Part shown: piece by piece, positions 7,977 to 15,959 of the stretch | Layout: the number at the start of each line of letters is the position of its first letter | Position numbering within the stretch: the first letter of the stretch is position 1 | Assembly: GCF_900111515.1 (NCBI RefSeq) | Contig: NZ_FOHS01000003.1 | Coordinates: 62,001 to 126,000, forward strand | Length of the DNA: 64,000 nt | Reading direction: 5' to 3' | DNA from: Hymenobacter actinosclerus | GTDB taxonomy: Bacteria > Bacteroidota > Bacteroidia > Cytophagales > Hymenobacteraceae | Program-made: the position numbers and the translations under genes | The notes under the pieces: model-generated | Seen by the model: only the letters and a program-made list of their open reading frames with translations | The model's database searches: none | Told to the model about the DNA's origin: nothing

Positions 7977-8687
7977 ATGCAAACCAAGTTATTCCCCGCC
8001 GCTGAGCGCGGCATCAAAGACATTGGCTGGCTGAAAAGCAACTTCACGTTCAGCTTCAGCTCCTACGCCAACCCCACGCGCCCCGGCTTCGGCCTGCTGC
8101 GCGCCTTCAACGACGATTTCGTGGAAACCGGCAAGGGCTTCGGCATTCATCCGCACGCCAACATGGAAATTATTTCCGTGATGCTGGCCGGCAGCATGAA
8201 CCACATCGACTCGCTGGGCTACAAGGAGGTGGTGCATAAGGACTGGGTGCAGATTATGAGCGCCGGCAGCGGCCTGCGCCACGAGGAGTACAACGTGGGC
8301 GACGACGAGGTGAACTTCCTGCAAATCTGGGTGGAGCCCAAGCAGCAGAACATCACTCCGCGCTACCAGCGGCGCCAGTTTCCGGAGGCCCAGCGCGTCA
8401 ACCAGCTCACCACCATCGTGAGCGGTGAGGAAGGCGCGGCCCACTGCTGGATCAACCAGAACGCCAAGCTGATGCTGGGCTACTACGACGCCCCGCAAAC
8501 CGTGGACTACCGCTTCAACCCCACCAACAAGTGCCTGTTTCTGTTCGTCATCAGCGGCAGCGTAACCGTGGCGGGGCAGGCGGTCGGCCCCCGCGACAGT
8601 ATCGGCCTCTGGGAAACCGACCAGGTAAGCCTGGAGTGCGCCGCCGACACGCGCTTCGTGCTCATCGAGGCGCCCATCAACGGCTGA
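7977..8687 (+). CDS. Pirin family protein
   Basis: A 236-residue bicupin. The metal site of the family is complete: His58 and His60 (GIHPHANM), His102 and Glu104 (GLRHEEY). Bacterial pirins bind Fe and some have quercetinase activity or act as redox-sensitive regulators. The start at 7977 removes an unlikely extension from 7854. TACTTTCC at 7961-7968 may be the -7 box. It sits downstream of the mhqO/mhqD-like genes and the ferredoxin-cyclase, fitting a redox or quinone theme, but a direct link is inference. A small hairpin at 7858-7877 separates it from the cyclase gene. Confidence 0.92.
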   Translation: MQTKLFPAAERGIKDIGWLKSNFTFSFSSYANPTRPGFGLLRAFNDDFVETGKGFGIHPHANMEIISVMLAGSMNHIDSLGYKEVVHKDWVQIMSAGSGLRHEEYNVGDDEVNFLQIWVEPKQQNITPRYQRRQFPEAQRVNQLTTIVSGEEGAAHCWINQNAKLMLGYYDAPQTVDYRFNPTNKCLFLFVISGSVTVAGQAVGPRDSIGLWETDQVSLECAADTRFVLIEAPING

Positions 8688-8864
8688 TAGATGTTAAGTA
8701 GTCGCGCCTAACTAAACATGCGCTGGCCGTGCTGGCGTAGCTCCTCACCCTCCGGTATATTAACCTGAAAACTACTTTAAGATGAGCATTTCAAGCACAG
8801 GTAGCGCCTGTAATTCGTTTGTGAGCCCCGGCAGGGCGCTATGTTTATAGCCCAAGAATCCGGG

Positions 8865-8939
8865 AAACAAACCGAGCCCCGTGGGGGCGGCAACCATCGT
8901 TCAACGAGGTATGCCGCCCCCACGGGGCTCGGTTTGTTT
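8865..8939. repeat. Perfect inverted repeat between convergent genes
   Basis: Two perfect 28-base arms (8865-8892 and 8912-8939) flank a 19-base loop containing CGTTCAACG. It lies between the convergent pirin and purine nucleoside phosphorylase genes and may terminate both. The gap 8688-8990 holds nothing else I can identify. Confidence 0.88.
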
Positions 8940-8990
8940 AGGCAGACGGAAGGTCTCACCAAGGCTCAGAAGGCAGCGGATGCGCAGCCT

Positions 8991-9809
8991 TTACAGCTTG
9001 GCCAGCACGGCTTTAATGAGGGCGGTAAGGCGGGGTTCGGCGACGGCGGCGGTGCGCAGGATGTCGGCGATGTTCACTTTTTTAAGCTTGCCGGGGGCAC
9101 ACAGGTCGGTGATGACGGATACGGCCAGCACCGGCAGGCCCATGTGCACGGCGGCAATTACCTCGGGCACGGTACTCATGCCCACGGCATCGGCCCCGAT
9201 GGTGCGCAGGTAGCGGTACTCGGCGGGCGTTTCGAGCATGGGGCCGGGCAGGCTGGCGTACACGCCGCGCCGCATATACTGGCTCAGGTCGAGGTCGCGG
9301 GCCGCCTCCTGGGCCAGGGCCAGCAGGCGCAGGTCGTAGGGCTCCAGCATGTCGGGGAAGCGCGGGCCCAGCTCGTCGAGGTTTTTGCCGACCAGCGGGT
9401 TGGTGGGTTGCAGGTTGATGTGGTCTTCGAGCAGCATCAGGTCGGCGTAGTCGTAGTCGGGGTGCAGGCCGCCGGCGGCGTTGCTCACCAGCAGGTTGCG
9501 GATGCCCAGCAGCTTCATCACGCGCACCGGAAACACCACCTGCGGCATGCTGTAGCCCTCGTAGAAGTGGAACCGGCCGTGCATCACCAGTACCCGCTTG
9601 CCGGCCAGCGTACCGGCCAGCAGCTCGCCGGCGTGGCTTTCCACCGTCGACACCGGGAAGTGCGGAATGTCGGCGTAGCTGAAGCGGTGCTGCACCTCGA
9701 TTTCGTTGGCCAGCGCGCCCAAGCCGGTGCCCAGGATAATGCCCGCCTCGGGGCGGAAGTCTTGCAGGGTGTTCTGAAGGTAAGCGGTGGCTTCGCGGAG
9801 CTGCTGCAT
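8991..9809 (-). CDS. Purine-nucleoside phosphorylase
   Basis: A 272-residue enzyme of the trimeric PNP family (inosine/guanosine type), splitting purine nucleosides with phosphate for salvage. Landmarks are IILGTGLGAL near residue 25 (phosphate loop), VLVMHGRFHFYEGY, VSNAAGGL, LEDHINLQPTNPL, LPGPMLETPAEYR and GADAVGMSTVPE, with a VSVITDLCAP tail where the base-binding Asn is replaced by Asp. Length is typical. The gene is bounded upstream by the GTTGTCAG-type repeat, which starts 2 bases before its ATG. It may be transcribed with sppA from upstream, though the repeat lies between. Confidence 0.93.
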   Translation of the reverse strand: MQQLREATAYLQNTLQDFRPEAGIILGTGLGALANEIEVQHRFSYADIPHFPVSTVESHAGELLAGTLAGKRVLVMHGRFHFYEGYSMPQVVFPVRVMKLLGIRNLLVSNAAGGLHPDYDYADLMLLEDHINLQPTNPLVGKNLDELGPRFPDMLEPYDLRLLALAQEAARDLDLSQYMRRGVYASLPGPMLETPAEYRYLRTIGADAVGMSTVPEVIAAVHMGLPVLAVSVITDLCAPGKLKKVNIADILRTAAVAEPRLTALIKAVLAKL

Positions 9810-9811
9810 GA

Positions 9812-9944
9812 TTAGTTGTCAGTTGTCGGTTAATAGTTGTCCGTTGAGAGGGGTTCCTTGATAGTTATCGGTCGTCAGTAAAACGGAAGTCAGCTGCCAT
9901 TCCACAATCGGACTGACAACTGACAACCAACAACTGACAACTAA
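9812..9944. repeat. Inverted repeat, GTTGTCAG type
   Basis: The left side (9812-9843) is made of tandem AGTTGTC/GGTTGTC words and the right side (9909-9944) of their complements. They sit between sppA and the PNP gene and can fold into one long imperfect hairpin. The right end TGACAACTAAAT recurs identically at the end of the repeat at 62745-62895. Confidence 0.82.
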
Positions 9945-9948
9945 ATTA

Positions 9949-11706
9949 CTACCGCACGTTCAGCTCGAAGGGCAGGCGGGCCTGGGCGCCGCGCATCTCC
10001 GAGAGCTGCTTGTACTGCACGTACATGGGGTAGAACGGGCCCATTTCCTCCTTCACGGCCCGCTGGCGGGCTTCGGCCCCGAAGGAGCTGAAAATTTCCT
10101 CGGCGAAGGTTTTCTGGCGGGGCAGCTGCTGGATGCGGTAGTCGCCCTCTTTCAGCTTGGCGCGGCGGGCGGCAATGCGCAGGGCGTCATCCATCGAGCC
10201 CAGCACGTCGACGAGGCCGCGGGCCTTGGCATCGGTACCCGACCATACCCGGCCCGAGGCGAACCGGCGCAGACGCTCGACGGGCATGTTGCGGCCGGCG
10301 GCGGCTTTGGTGGTGAAGTCGGCGTAGATGCGGTTGATTTCCGCCTGAAACTGCTGCGTCTCGTAGGGCGTGAGGGCGCGCGTGACGGTCGGGAAATCGG
10401 AGAACTTGCCGGTGGTCACGCGGTCGGTGGTGATGCCGATTTTATCACTCAGGAAAGGCCCTAAGTTGGGCAGTACGCCGAACACGCCAATCGAGCCGGT
10501 GATGGTGGTGGGGTGGGCCACGATGGTGTCGCAGCCCATGGCGATGAAGTAGCCGCCCGAGGCCGCCACGTCCGACATACTGGCAATGACGGGCTTCACT
10601 TTCTTGGTCAGCATCACCTCGCGGTAGATGATGTCGGAGGCCAGCGAGGAGCCGCCGGGCGAGTTGATGCGCAGCACCACGGCCTTCACCTTATCATCCA
10701 AGCGGGCCTTGCGGATGGCCTCGGCGAAGCGGGTGCTGCCGATGCTGGAGTTGCCGCCCTTGCCGGTTACGATGTCGCCCTCGGCGTACACCACGGCAAT
10801 TTTATCGGTGCCCGAGCCCAGGTCGTCCTCATTGTTTTTGGCGTAGTCGCCCAGGTCGAGCAAACTGAGCTTGGCGTCTTTTTTCAGACCCAGCTTGCCC
10901 TTCATGTAGTCGGTGGCCTGGTCGTAGTAGCCCAGGTCGGTTACCAGCTTGAGGCGCTTGGCGTCGTCGGCGTTGTGCACCAGCATCGAGTCGGAAATGA
11001 CTTTGAGGCGGGCCGGGGCGATGCTGCGCGAGGCGGCCACGTCGGCGAGCAGGGCGTTGTTGAGCGAGTTGAGGAAGGTGGAGGTTTGCAGCCGGGCCGA
11101 GTCGGACATGCTGGTGCGGAAATAAGGCTCTACGGCGCTCTTATAGGTGCCAACCCGGAAAATCTGTACCTCCACGCCCAGCTTGTCGAACAGGTTCTTG
11201 AAGTAGGTCGGCTCAGAGCTCAGGCCGTTGAATTCGAGCGTACCCTGGGGGTTGAGGTAAAGCTTATCGGCCACCGAGGCCAGGTAGTAGCTTTTCTCCG
11301 ACTGCGCATCGGCGTAGCTGACGATGAACTTGCCGCTTTTCTTGAATTCGAGCAGCTCGTGGCGGATTTCCTCCAGCGAGGCCATGCCGCCCTGCACCAG
11401 CTCCAGGTTCAGGAAAACGCCCTTGATATCGTCGTCTTTGGTGGCCCGGCGGATGGCCGTTTTCAGCTCGTGCAGCCCCAGCGTGCTGGCCTGCCCGCCC
11501 GTGAAACCGGCGAGCGGGTTCTCGAAGCCCCGCTCGCCAATCGGCTTATCGAGCTTGAGCTCCAGCACTGAGTTTTTGGCCACCGTCACGGTTTTGTCGG
11601 ACGAGGCCAGCCCGGCAATAAGCGCTATCATCAGCAGCGTGCTGATAACGCCCAAAAGGAGCATGCCGGTGATGGTAGCCAGCACGTATTTAAAGAATTG
11701 TCGCAT
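9949..11706 (-). CDS. sppA: Signal peptide peptidase SppA, 67-kDa type
   Basis: A 585-residue membrane-anchored serine protease that degrades leftover signal peptides. One N-terminal transmembrane segment covers residues about 8-32. Two tandem S49 domains follow, as in E. coli SppA. The catalytic Lys is Lys138 (SEKSYYLAS) in the first domain and the nucleophile is Ser383 (VAASGGYFIA) in the second, matching the Lys/Ser dyad of the family. TACTTCC immediately precedes the ATG on the minus strand. The stop lies four bases from the GTTGTCAG-type repeat. Confidence 0.95.
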   Translation of the reverse strand: MRQFFKYVLATITGMLLLGVISTLLMIALIAGLASSDKTVTVAKNSVLELKLDKPIGERGFENPLAGFTGGQASTLGLHELKTAIRRATKDDDIKGVFLNLELVQGGMASLEEIRHELLEFKKSGKFIVSYADAQSEKSYYLASVADKLYLNPQGTLEFNGLSSEPTYFKNLFDKLGVEVQIFRVGTYKSAVEPYFRTSMSDSARLQTSTFLNSLNNALLADVAASRSIAPARLKVISDSMLVHNADDAKRLKLVTDLGYYDQATDYMKGKLGLKKDAKLSLLDLGDYAKNNEDDLGSGTDKIAVVYAEGDIVTGKGGNSSIGSTRFAEAIRKARLDDKVKAVVLRINSPGGSSLASDIIYREVMLTKKVKPVIASMSDVAASGGYFIAMGCDTIVAHPTTITGSIGVFGVLPNLGPFLSDKIGITTDRVTTGKFSDFPTVTRALTPYETQQFQAEINRIYADFTTKAAAGRNMPVERLRRFASGRVWSGTDAKARGLVDVLGSMDDALRIAARRAKLKEGDYRIQQLPRQKTFAEEIFSSFGAEARQRAVKEEMGPFYPMYVQYKQLSEMRGAQARLPFELNVR

Positions 11707-11898
11707 GGAAGTAGGGTAGACAAGTGAGGTCTGCTAACAAATGTAAGCAGTTAACGGCCCCGCCGCCGCCGATTCAACCAACGGGCCGTTTGGCGGGCGG
11801 AACAGCGTCGCTCAACCTTGAGCTACCCGTTTTCCACCCGGAAGCGGCGCATTTCAACCCCACAACACAAGCCGTTAATTTCAGGTTGCTGAACGGCC

Positions 11899-12007
11899 TG
11901 TAGAGCCGCGACCCATCGCGTCTCCTCGTTGCTGATGTTGCTGAGGTTGCGAAGGCCGCGCCGGGTGGGTCGTTCAACGCCGAGACGCGATGGGTCGCGT
12001 CTCTACA
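11899..12007. repeat. Inverted repeat, TGTAGAGACGC type
   Basis: Arms of 26 bases (11899-11924 and 11982-12007) differ at one base. Each arm is itself partly palindromic (GAGACGCGA with TCGCGTCTC). The loop contains CGTTCAACG. It lies between sppA and rarA, next to the 21-bp array. The gap 11707-12243 is otherwise without a gene. Confidence 0.88.
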
Positions 12008-12035
12008 ACCAATCCACAAATTCGAAAACCGCACT

Positions 12036-12223
12036 ATAGCGCGGCCGTTTGAACTCGCAACGCGGCCGTTCAAGCCCGTAACGCGGCTAGTTGAACCCAT
12101 AACGCGACAATTCGAACCTATAACGCGGCCGTTCGAACTCGTAACGCGGCTGATTGAACCTATAACGCGGCCATTCGAACCCATAACGCGGCCGTTCGAA
12201 CTCGTAACGCGGCTGTTCAACGC
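12036..12223. repeat. Nine-unit 21-bp tandem array
   Basis: CGCGG or its variant starts at 12040, 12061, 12082, 12103, 12124, 12145, 12166, 12187 and 12208, an exact 21-base period. The unit consensus is CGCGGCCGTTCGAACTCGTA, with variable TTCGAAC/TTGAAC/TTCAAG centres. Spacing equals two helical turns. The same 17-base word (GTTCAACGCCGAGACGC) lies on both sides, at 11972 and 12215. There are no unique spacers, so it is not a CRISPR array. Confidence 0.93.
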
Positions 12224-12224
12224 C

Positions 12225-12248
12225 GAGACGCAAATAGGCGTCTCTACA
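12225..12248. repeat. Single arm of the TGTAGAGACGC repeat carrying the rarA stop codon
   Basis: GAGACGC and GCGTCTC flank AAATAG and are followed by TACA. It is the same arm as the right half of the repeat at 59297-59329. The rarA stop codon (minus strand, 12244-12246) is the TAG inside GTAGAG. Confidence 0.8.
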
Positions 12249-13575
12249 TGTCGTACTTCTGGCCCCACAGTTCGCGCAGCCGTTCCCGGGCTTTGGCTTC
12301 GGCGGGGTTGTCGGCGGGGTGGTAGAAGGTGGTGCCGCTGAGGGCTTCGGGCAGGAACTCCTGGTAGGCGAAGTGGCCGGGGTAGTCGTGCGAGTACTGG
12401 TACTGGCTGCCGTAATCCAGCTCCTTCATGAGCTTGGTGGGGGCGTTGCGCAAGGGCAGCGGCACGGGCTGCACGCCCTGCTGGCGCACCAGGGCCCGCG
12501 CCGCCCGGATGGCCTTGTAGCTGGCGTTGCTCTTGGGCGAGGTGGCCAGGTACACCACCGTCTGGCCCAGAATAATATCCGATTCGGGCAGGCCAATCAC
12601 CGTGACGGCCTGAAAGCAGCTCTGGGCCAGAATCAGGGCGTTGGGGTTGGCCAGGCCCACGTCTTCGGAGGCCAGAATAAGCAGGCGGCGGGCAATGAAC
12701 TTCACGTCCTCGCCGCCTTCGAGCATCACGGCAAGGTAGTAGAGGGCCGCGTTGGGGTCGGAGCCGCGGATGCTCTTGATGAAGGCCGAAATGACGTCGT
12801 AGTGCATTTCGCCGCCCTTGTCGTAGCGGGCCAGGTGCTGCTGGGCCAGCTGCTGCACGCCTTCGTCGGTGAGGATGATTTCGCCGGTTTTGGGGTCGGG
12901 GCGGGTGGCTTCCACTACGATATCGAGCAGGTTGAGGAGCTTGCGGGCGTCGCCGCCCGAGATGGTGAGCAGGGCCCCGTAGTCCTGCACCCGCACCTTT
13001 TTTTGCCGGAGCACCGCGTCTTCGGCCAAGGCTTTATCGACAAGGCTGGTGAGCACCTCCTTGCCCAGCGGCTCCAGCACGTACACCTGCGAGCGGCTGA
13101 GCACGGCCGGAATCACCTCGAACGAAGGGTTTTCCGTGGTGGCTCCAATCAGCGTCACCACGCCCTGCTCCACGGCCCCGAGCAGCGCGTCCTGCTGGCT
13201 TTTGCTGAAGCGGTGGATTTCATCAATGAACAGAATGGTGCCCGGCTTCTTGCGGGCCCGCTCGATTACCTCCCGCACGTCCTTCACGCCCGCATTCACG
13301 GCGCTCAGCGAGGCGAAAGGCTTGCCCAGCTCGGCGGCCAGCAGGTTGGCCAGCGTGGTTTTGCCCACGCCCGGCGGCCCCCACAGTATCAGCGAAGGCA
13401 GCCGCCCGGCGCTCAGGTAGCGCCGCAGCACCCCCTCGGGCCCAATGAGGTGCTGCTGCCCGGCGTACTCATCGAGCGTGCGGGGCCGCATGCGCTCAGC
13501 CAGCGGGGCATTGGCGGCCGGCGGGGCGGGTTTGGAAACAGGTGCGGGGTCGGAATCGAAAAGAGAACCAGTCAT
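12244..13575 (-). CDS. rarA: Replication-associated recombination protein A (RarA/MgsA)
   Basis: A 443-residue AAA+ ATPase acting at stalled replication forks. Walker A is GPPGVGKTT and Walker B is LFIDEIHRF, followed by GATTENPSF (sensor 1) and the tetramerisation domain (ALYYLAVMLEGGEDVKFIARRL). The start at 13575 gives MTGSLFDSDP; five more upstream codons exist but lie inside a repeat element. The C-terminus ends in GQKYDM with its stop codon inside another repeat. EamA is divergent upstream. Confidence 0.95.
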   Translation of the reverse strand: MTGSLFDSDPAPVSKPAPPAANAPLAERMRPRTLDEYAGQQHLIGPEGVLRRYLSAGRLPSLILWGPPGVGKTTLANLLAAELGKPFASLSAVNAGVKDVREVIERARKKPGTILFIDEIHRFSKSQQDALLGAVEQGVVTLIGATTENPSFEVIPAVLSRSQVYVLEPLGKEVLTSLVDKALAEDAVLRQKKVRVQDYGALLTISGGDARKLLNLLDIVVEATRPDPKTGEIILTDEGVQQLAQQHLARYDKGGEMHYDVISAFIKSIRGSDPNAALYYLAVMLEGGEDVKFIARRLLILASEDVGLANPNALILAQSCFQAVTVIGLPESDIILGQTVVYLATSPKSNASYKAIRAARALVRQQGVQPVPLPLRNAPTKLMKELDYGSQYQYSHDYPGHFAYQEFLPEALSGTTFYHPADNPAEAKARERLRELWGQKYDM

Positions 13576-13589
13576 TTTTTTAAGCTGCA

Positions 13590-13823
13590 AGCTTCAGGCT
13601 GCAAGCTACAAGCTTTGGGCGGGAGGCTTTGTGAGCTGCAAGCTACAGGCTTCAAGCTTCAAGCTACAAGCTTCGGGCGGGAGGTGTCAGGGGCACCTTG
13701 TCATCCTGAGCGGAGCGAAGGACCCTATCACGTTTGAACGAACCTTTGACATGTGATAAGGTCCTTCGCTCCGCTCAGGATGACAGGCGGTCAGCTTGCA
13801 GCTTGTAGCTTGCAGCCTGAAGC
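13590..13823. repeat. Nested inverted repeats (AGCTGCAAGC type outside, GTCATCCTGAGC type inside)
   Basis: The outer arms match over 25 bases (13590-13614 and 13799-13823) and are padded with more AGCTACAAGC-like words at 13631-13675. The inner arms of about 34 bases (13697-13731 and 13753-13787) carry GTCATCCTGAGCGGAGCGAA. The loop contains CGTTTGAACG. The structure fills the gap between the divergent rarA and eamA genes, so their promoters must lie within or across it. Confidence 0.88.
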
Positions 13824-13832
13824 TCAAAAGAA

Positions 13833-14768
13833 ATGAAAACCTCCGTTAAGGTCCACGCGGCCCTGTTCGTGGTGGCCCTGATTTACGCGGCCAACTACAG
13901 TATCTCCAAAGACGTGATGCCGCGCTACATGGGCCCGTTTGGGCTGGTGCTGCTGCGGATTGTAGGCGCCACGCTGTTCTTTACCGTCGCTCACCGCCTG
14001 GCCGCGCCCCACGACCGCATAACGGGCCGCGCCGACAACCTGCGCTCCATTGCCTGCGGGGTGCTGGGCATCGGGCTCAACCAGCTGCTGTTCTTCTCGG
14101 GCCTCAACCTCACCTCGCCCATCAACGCCTCGCTGATTCAAACCATCGCGCCGGTGGTCACGGTGCTGGCCTCGGCGGTGCTGCTGAGCGAAAAGCTGAC
14201 GCTGCGCCGGGTGCTGGGCGTGGGCATTGCCGGGCTGGGGGCGGCCAGCATCATCCTCAGCCGGGGCCCGGTGGTGGCCGGCGCCCCCAGCGAGCTGCTC
14301 GGCGACATCTATATCCTGCTCAATGCTATGTTTTTCGGCATTTACCTGGTGATTGTGATGCCCCTCATGCGCAAGTACCACCCGTTTACGGTGCTGAAGC
14401 GCATTTTTCTGGTGGGCGCGGTGCTGGCCGTGCCTACCGGCTGGCACCAGGCTACTACCGCCGACTACGCCAGCTTCCCGCCCGGTATCTGGGTGGCGGT
14501 GGCCTACATGGTTATCTGCGTAACGATTATGGCCTACCTGCTCAACAATTGGGCCCTCAAATACGCCTCGCCGTCGTTGCTGGGCGCCTACATCTACCTG
14601 CAACCCGCGCTGGCCGTGCTCATTGCCGTGAGCCTGGGCAAAGACCACCTCACCTGGGACCGGGCCGGCCAGGGCCTGCTGATTTTCCTGGGCGTGTTCC
14701 TGGTCAGCCGCAGGGCCAAGCCCGGCCAGCCAGCCAACCTGCCGCCGCTGGAGCCGGTGCAGGATTAA
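13833..14768 (+). CDS. EamA/DMT-family transporter
   Basis: A 311-residue inner-membrane protein with ten predicted transmembrane helices in two EamA repeats of five (about 7-145 and 155-295). Typical helices include LIYAANYSISKDVMP, LGIGLNQLLFFSGLNLTSPINASLI and LGAYIYLQPALAVLIAV. Family members export metabolites or amino acids; the substrate cannot be told. The ATG at 13833 follows the nested repeat by ten bases. A hairpin (CCCAGGGC, TTCA, GCCCTGGG at 14809-14828) lies downstream and may act as terminator before dinB. Confidence 0.9.
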   Translation: MKTSVKVHAALFVVALIYAANYSISKDVMPRYMGPFGLVLLRIVGATLFFTVAHRLAAPHDRITGRADNLRSIACGVLGIGLNQLLFFSGLNLTSPINASLIQTIAPVVTVLASAVLLSEKLTLRRVLGVGIAGLGAASIILSRGPVVAGAPSELLGDIYILLNAMFFGIYLVIVMPLMRKYHPFTVLKRIFLVGAVLAVPTGWHQATTADYASFPPGIWVAVAYMVICVTIMAYLLNNWALKYASPSLLGAYIYLQPALAVLIAVSLGKDHLTWDRAGQGLLIFLGVFLVSRRAKPGQPANLPPLEPVQD

Positions 14769-14808
14769 GGCTGGCGCATACCAGGCCCGTCCTTCAGCCG
14801 CTGATTAG

Positions 14809-14828
14809 CCCAGGGCTTCAGCCCTGGG
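14809..14828. terminator. Short hairpin between eamA and dinB
   Basis: A perfect 8-bp stem CCCAGGGC/GCCCTGGG with a TTCA loop, without a T-run. It is a weak terminator candidate and could also be a dispersed palindromic unit. Confidence 0.4.
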
Positions 14829-14856
14829 ATGCCGGGGAAGGCTTCGCGCCAGTGGT

Positions 14857-14864
14857 TACCTTTG
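14857..14864 (+). promoter_or_regulatory. -7 element of dinB, implying a near-leaderless mRNA
   Basis: TACCTTTG is a perfect TAnnTTTG match ending five bases before the presumed GTG start at 14870. A start site about seven bases downstream would fall on or next to the GTG. No clear -33 box is seen. Confidence 0.5.
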
Positions 14865-14869
14865 CACCA

Positions 14870-15952
14870 GTGGACCCCGCCGCCGAAACCCGCAAAATTA
14901 TTCACCTCGACATGGACGCGTTTTATGCCTCCGTGGAGCAGCGCGACCAGCCCGAGCTGCGGGGGCGGCCGGTGGCGGTGGGCGGCTCCCGGGAGCGGGG
15001 CGTGGTGGCGGCGGCCTCCTACGAGGCCCGGCAGTTCGGGGTGCGCTCGGCCATGTCGTCGGCGCTGGCGCGGCGGCGCTGCCCCGAACTGGTGTTTGTG
15101 AAGCCGCGCTTCGAGGTCTACAAGGAGGTGTCGCGGCAGATTCGGGCTATTTTTGCCGAGTACACCCCGCTGATTGAGCCGCTGAGCCTGGATGAGGCCT
15201 ACCTCGACGTAACCGAGAACCTGAAGGGCGTGGCGCTGGCCAGCCAAGTGGCGCGCGAAATCCGGGCCGAAATCCTGCTAAAAACTCAGCTGACGGCCTC
15301 GGCGGGCATCAGCTACAATAAGTTTCTGGCCAAGCTGGCTTCTGATTACCGCAAGCCCAACGGCCAGTTCGTTATCCGGCCCGAGCAGGGGCTGGCTTTC
15401 GTGGAGCAGCTGCGGGTGGGCGAGTTTCACGGCATCGGGCCGGCCACGGCGGCGCGGCTCAACGCGCTCGGCATCTTCTCGGGCCTCGATTTGCGGCAGC
15501 AGTCGGAGGCGTTTCTGCGCCAGCACTTCGGCAAGGCCGGCGGGCACTACTACCTCATTGCCCGCGCCCAGGACCCGCGCCCCGTGCGCCCCGACCGGGT
15601 GCGTAAATCCATCGGCAACGAAACCACCTTCGAGCACGACCTGACCAGCTACGACGACCTCTGGGCCCGCCTCGTGCCCTGCCTGGAAAGCACTTGGGGC
15701 CACGCCGAGCGGCTGGGCGTGCGCGGCCGCACGCTCACACTCAAAGTCAAGTACGCCGACTTCCAGCAGATTACCCGCAGCCGCACGCTATTCGCCCCGC
15801 TCCAGCACCGCGAGCAGGCCGAGCGCCTAGCCCGCGAGCTGCTACAGGCGCTGCTGCCCGTGCCGCTGGGCGTGCGCCTGCTGGGCATCACCCTCTCCAC
15901 CCTCGAAAGCCAGGACGACCAAATAGGCCAGCAGTTGGGCCTGGCTCTTTAG
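14870..15952 (+). CDS. dinB: DNA polymerase IV (Y-family)
   Basis: A 360-residue translesion polymerase, the usual DinB length. The palm motifs are DMDAFYASVEQRD near residues 13-25 and SLDEAYLDVT near 105, with the metal-binding acidic residues intact. A helix-hairpin-helix (FHGIGPATAARLNALGI) and the little-finger domain follow. No ATG upstream of the essential KIIHLDMDAF is in a suitable place, so the GTG at 14870 is chosen. Its -7 box lies just before it. The 3' end (CAGTTGGGCCTGGCTCTTT) is partly duplicated in the loop of the downstream repeat. Confidence 0.9.
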   Translation: MDPAAETRKIIHLDMDAFYASVEQRDQPELRGRPVAVGGSRERGVVAAASYEARQFGVRSAMSSALARRRCPELVFVKPRFEVYKEVSRQIRAIFAEYTPLIEPLSLDEAYLDVTENLKGVALASQVAREIRAEILLKTQLTASAGISYNKFLAKLASDYRKPNGQFVIRPEQGLAFVEQLRVGEFHGIGPATAARLNALGIFSGLDLRQQSEAFLRQHFGKAGGHYYLIARAQDPRPVRPDRVRKSIGNETTFEHDLTSYDDLWARLVPCLESTWGHAERLGVRGRTLTLKVKYADFQQITRSRTLFAPLQHREQAERLARELLQALLPVPLGVRLLGITLSTLESQDDQIGQQLGLAL

Positions 15953-15959
15953 AGAGCTG

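Noticed and set aside
8841-9815. Plus-strand open frame antisense to the purine nucleoside phosphorylase gene
   Set aside because: The minus-strand frame is a full-length PNP. The plus-strand product has no recognisable features and starts in an inverted repeat.
12036-12223. Possible CRISPR array
   Set aside because: Units are contiguous 21-mers without unique spacers, and there are no cas genes in the window.
11774-12268. A 164-codon minus-strand open frame with heptad peptide repeats
   Set aside because: The heptads arise because the 21-bp array length is a multiple of three. The frame starts inside rarA, crosses two kinds of palindromic repeat and has no plausible protein composition.
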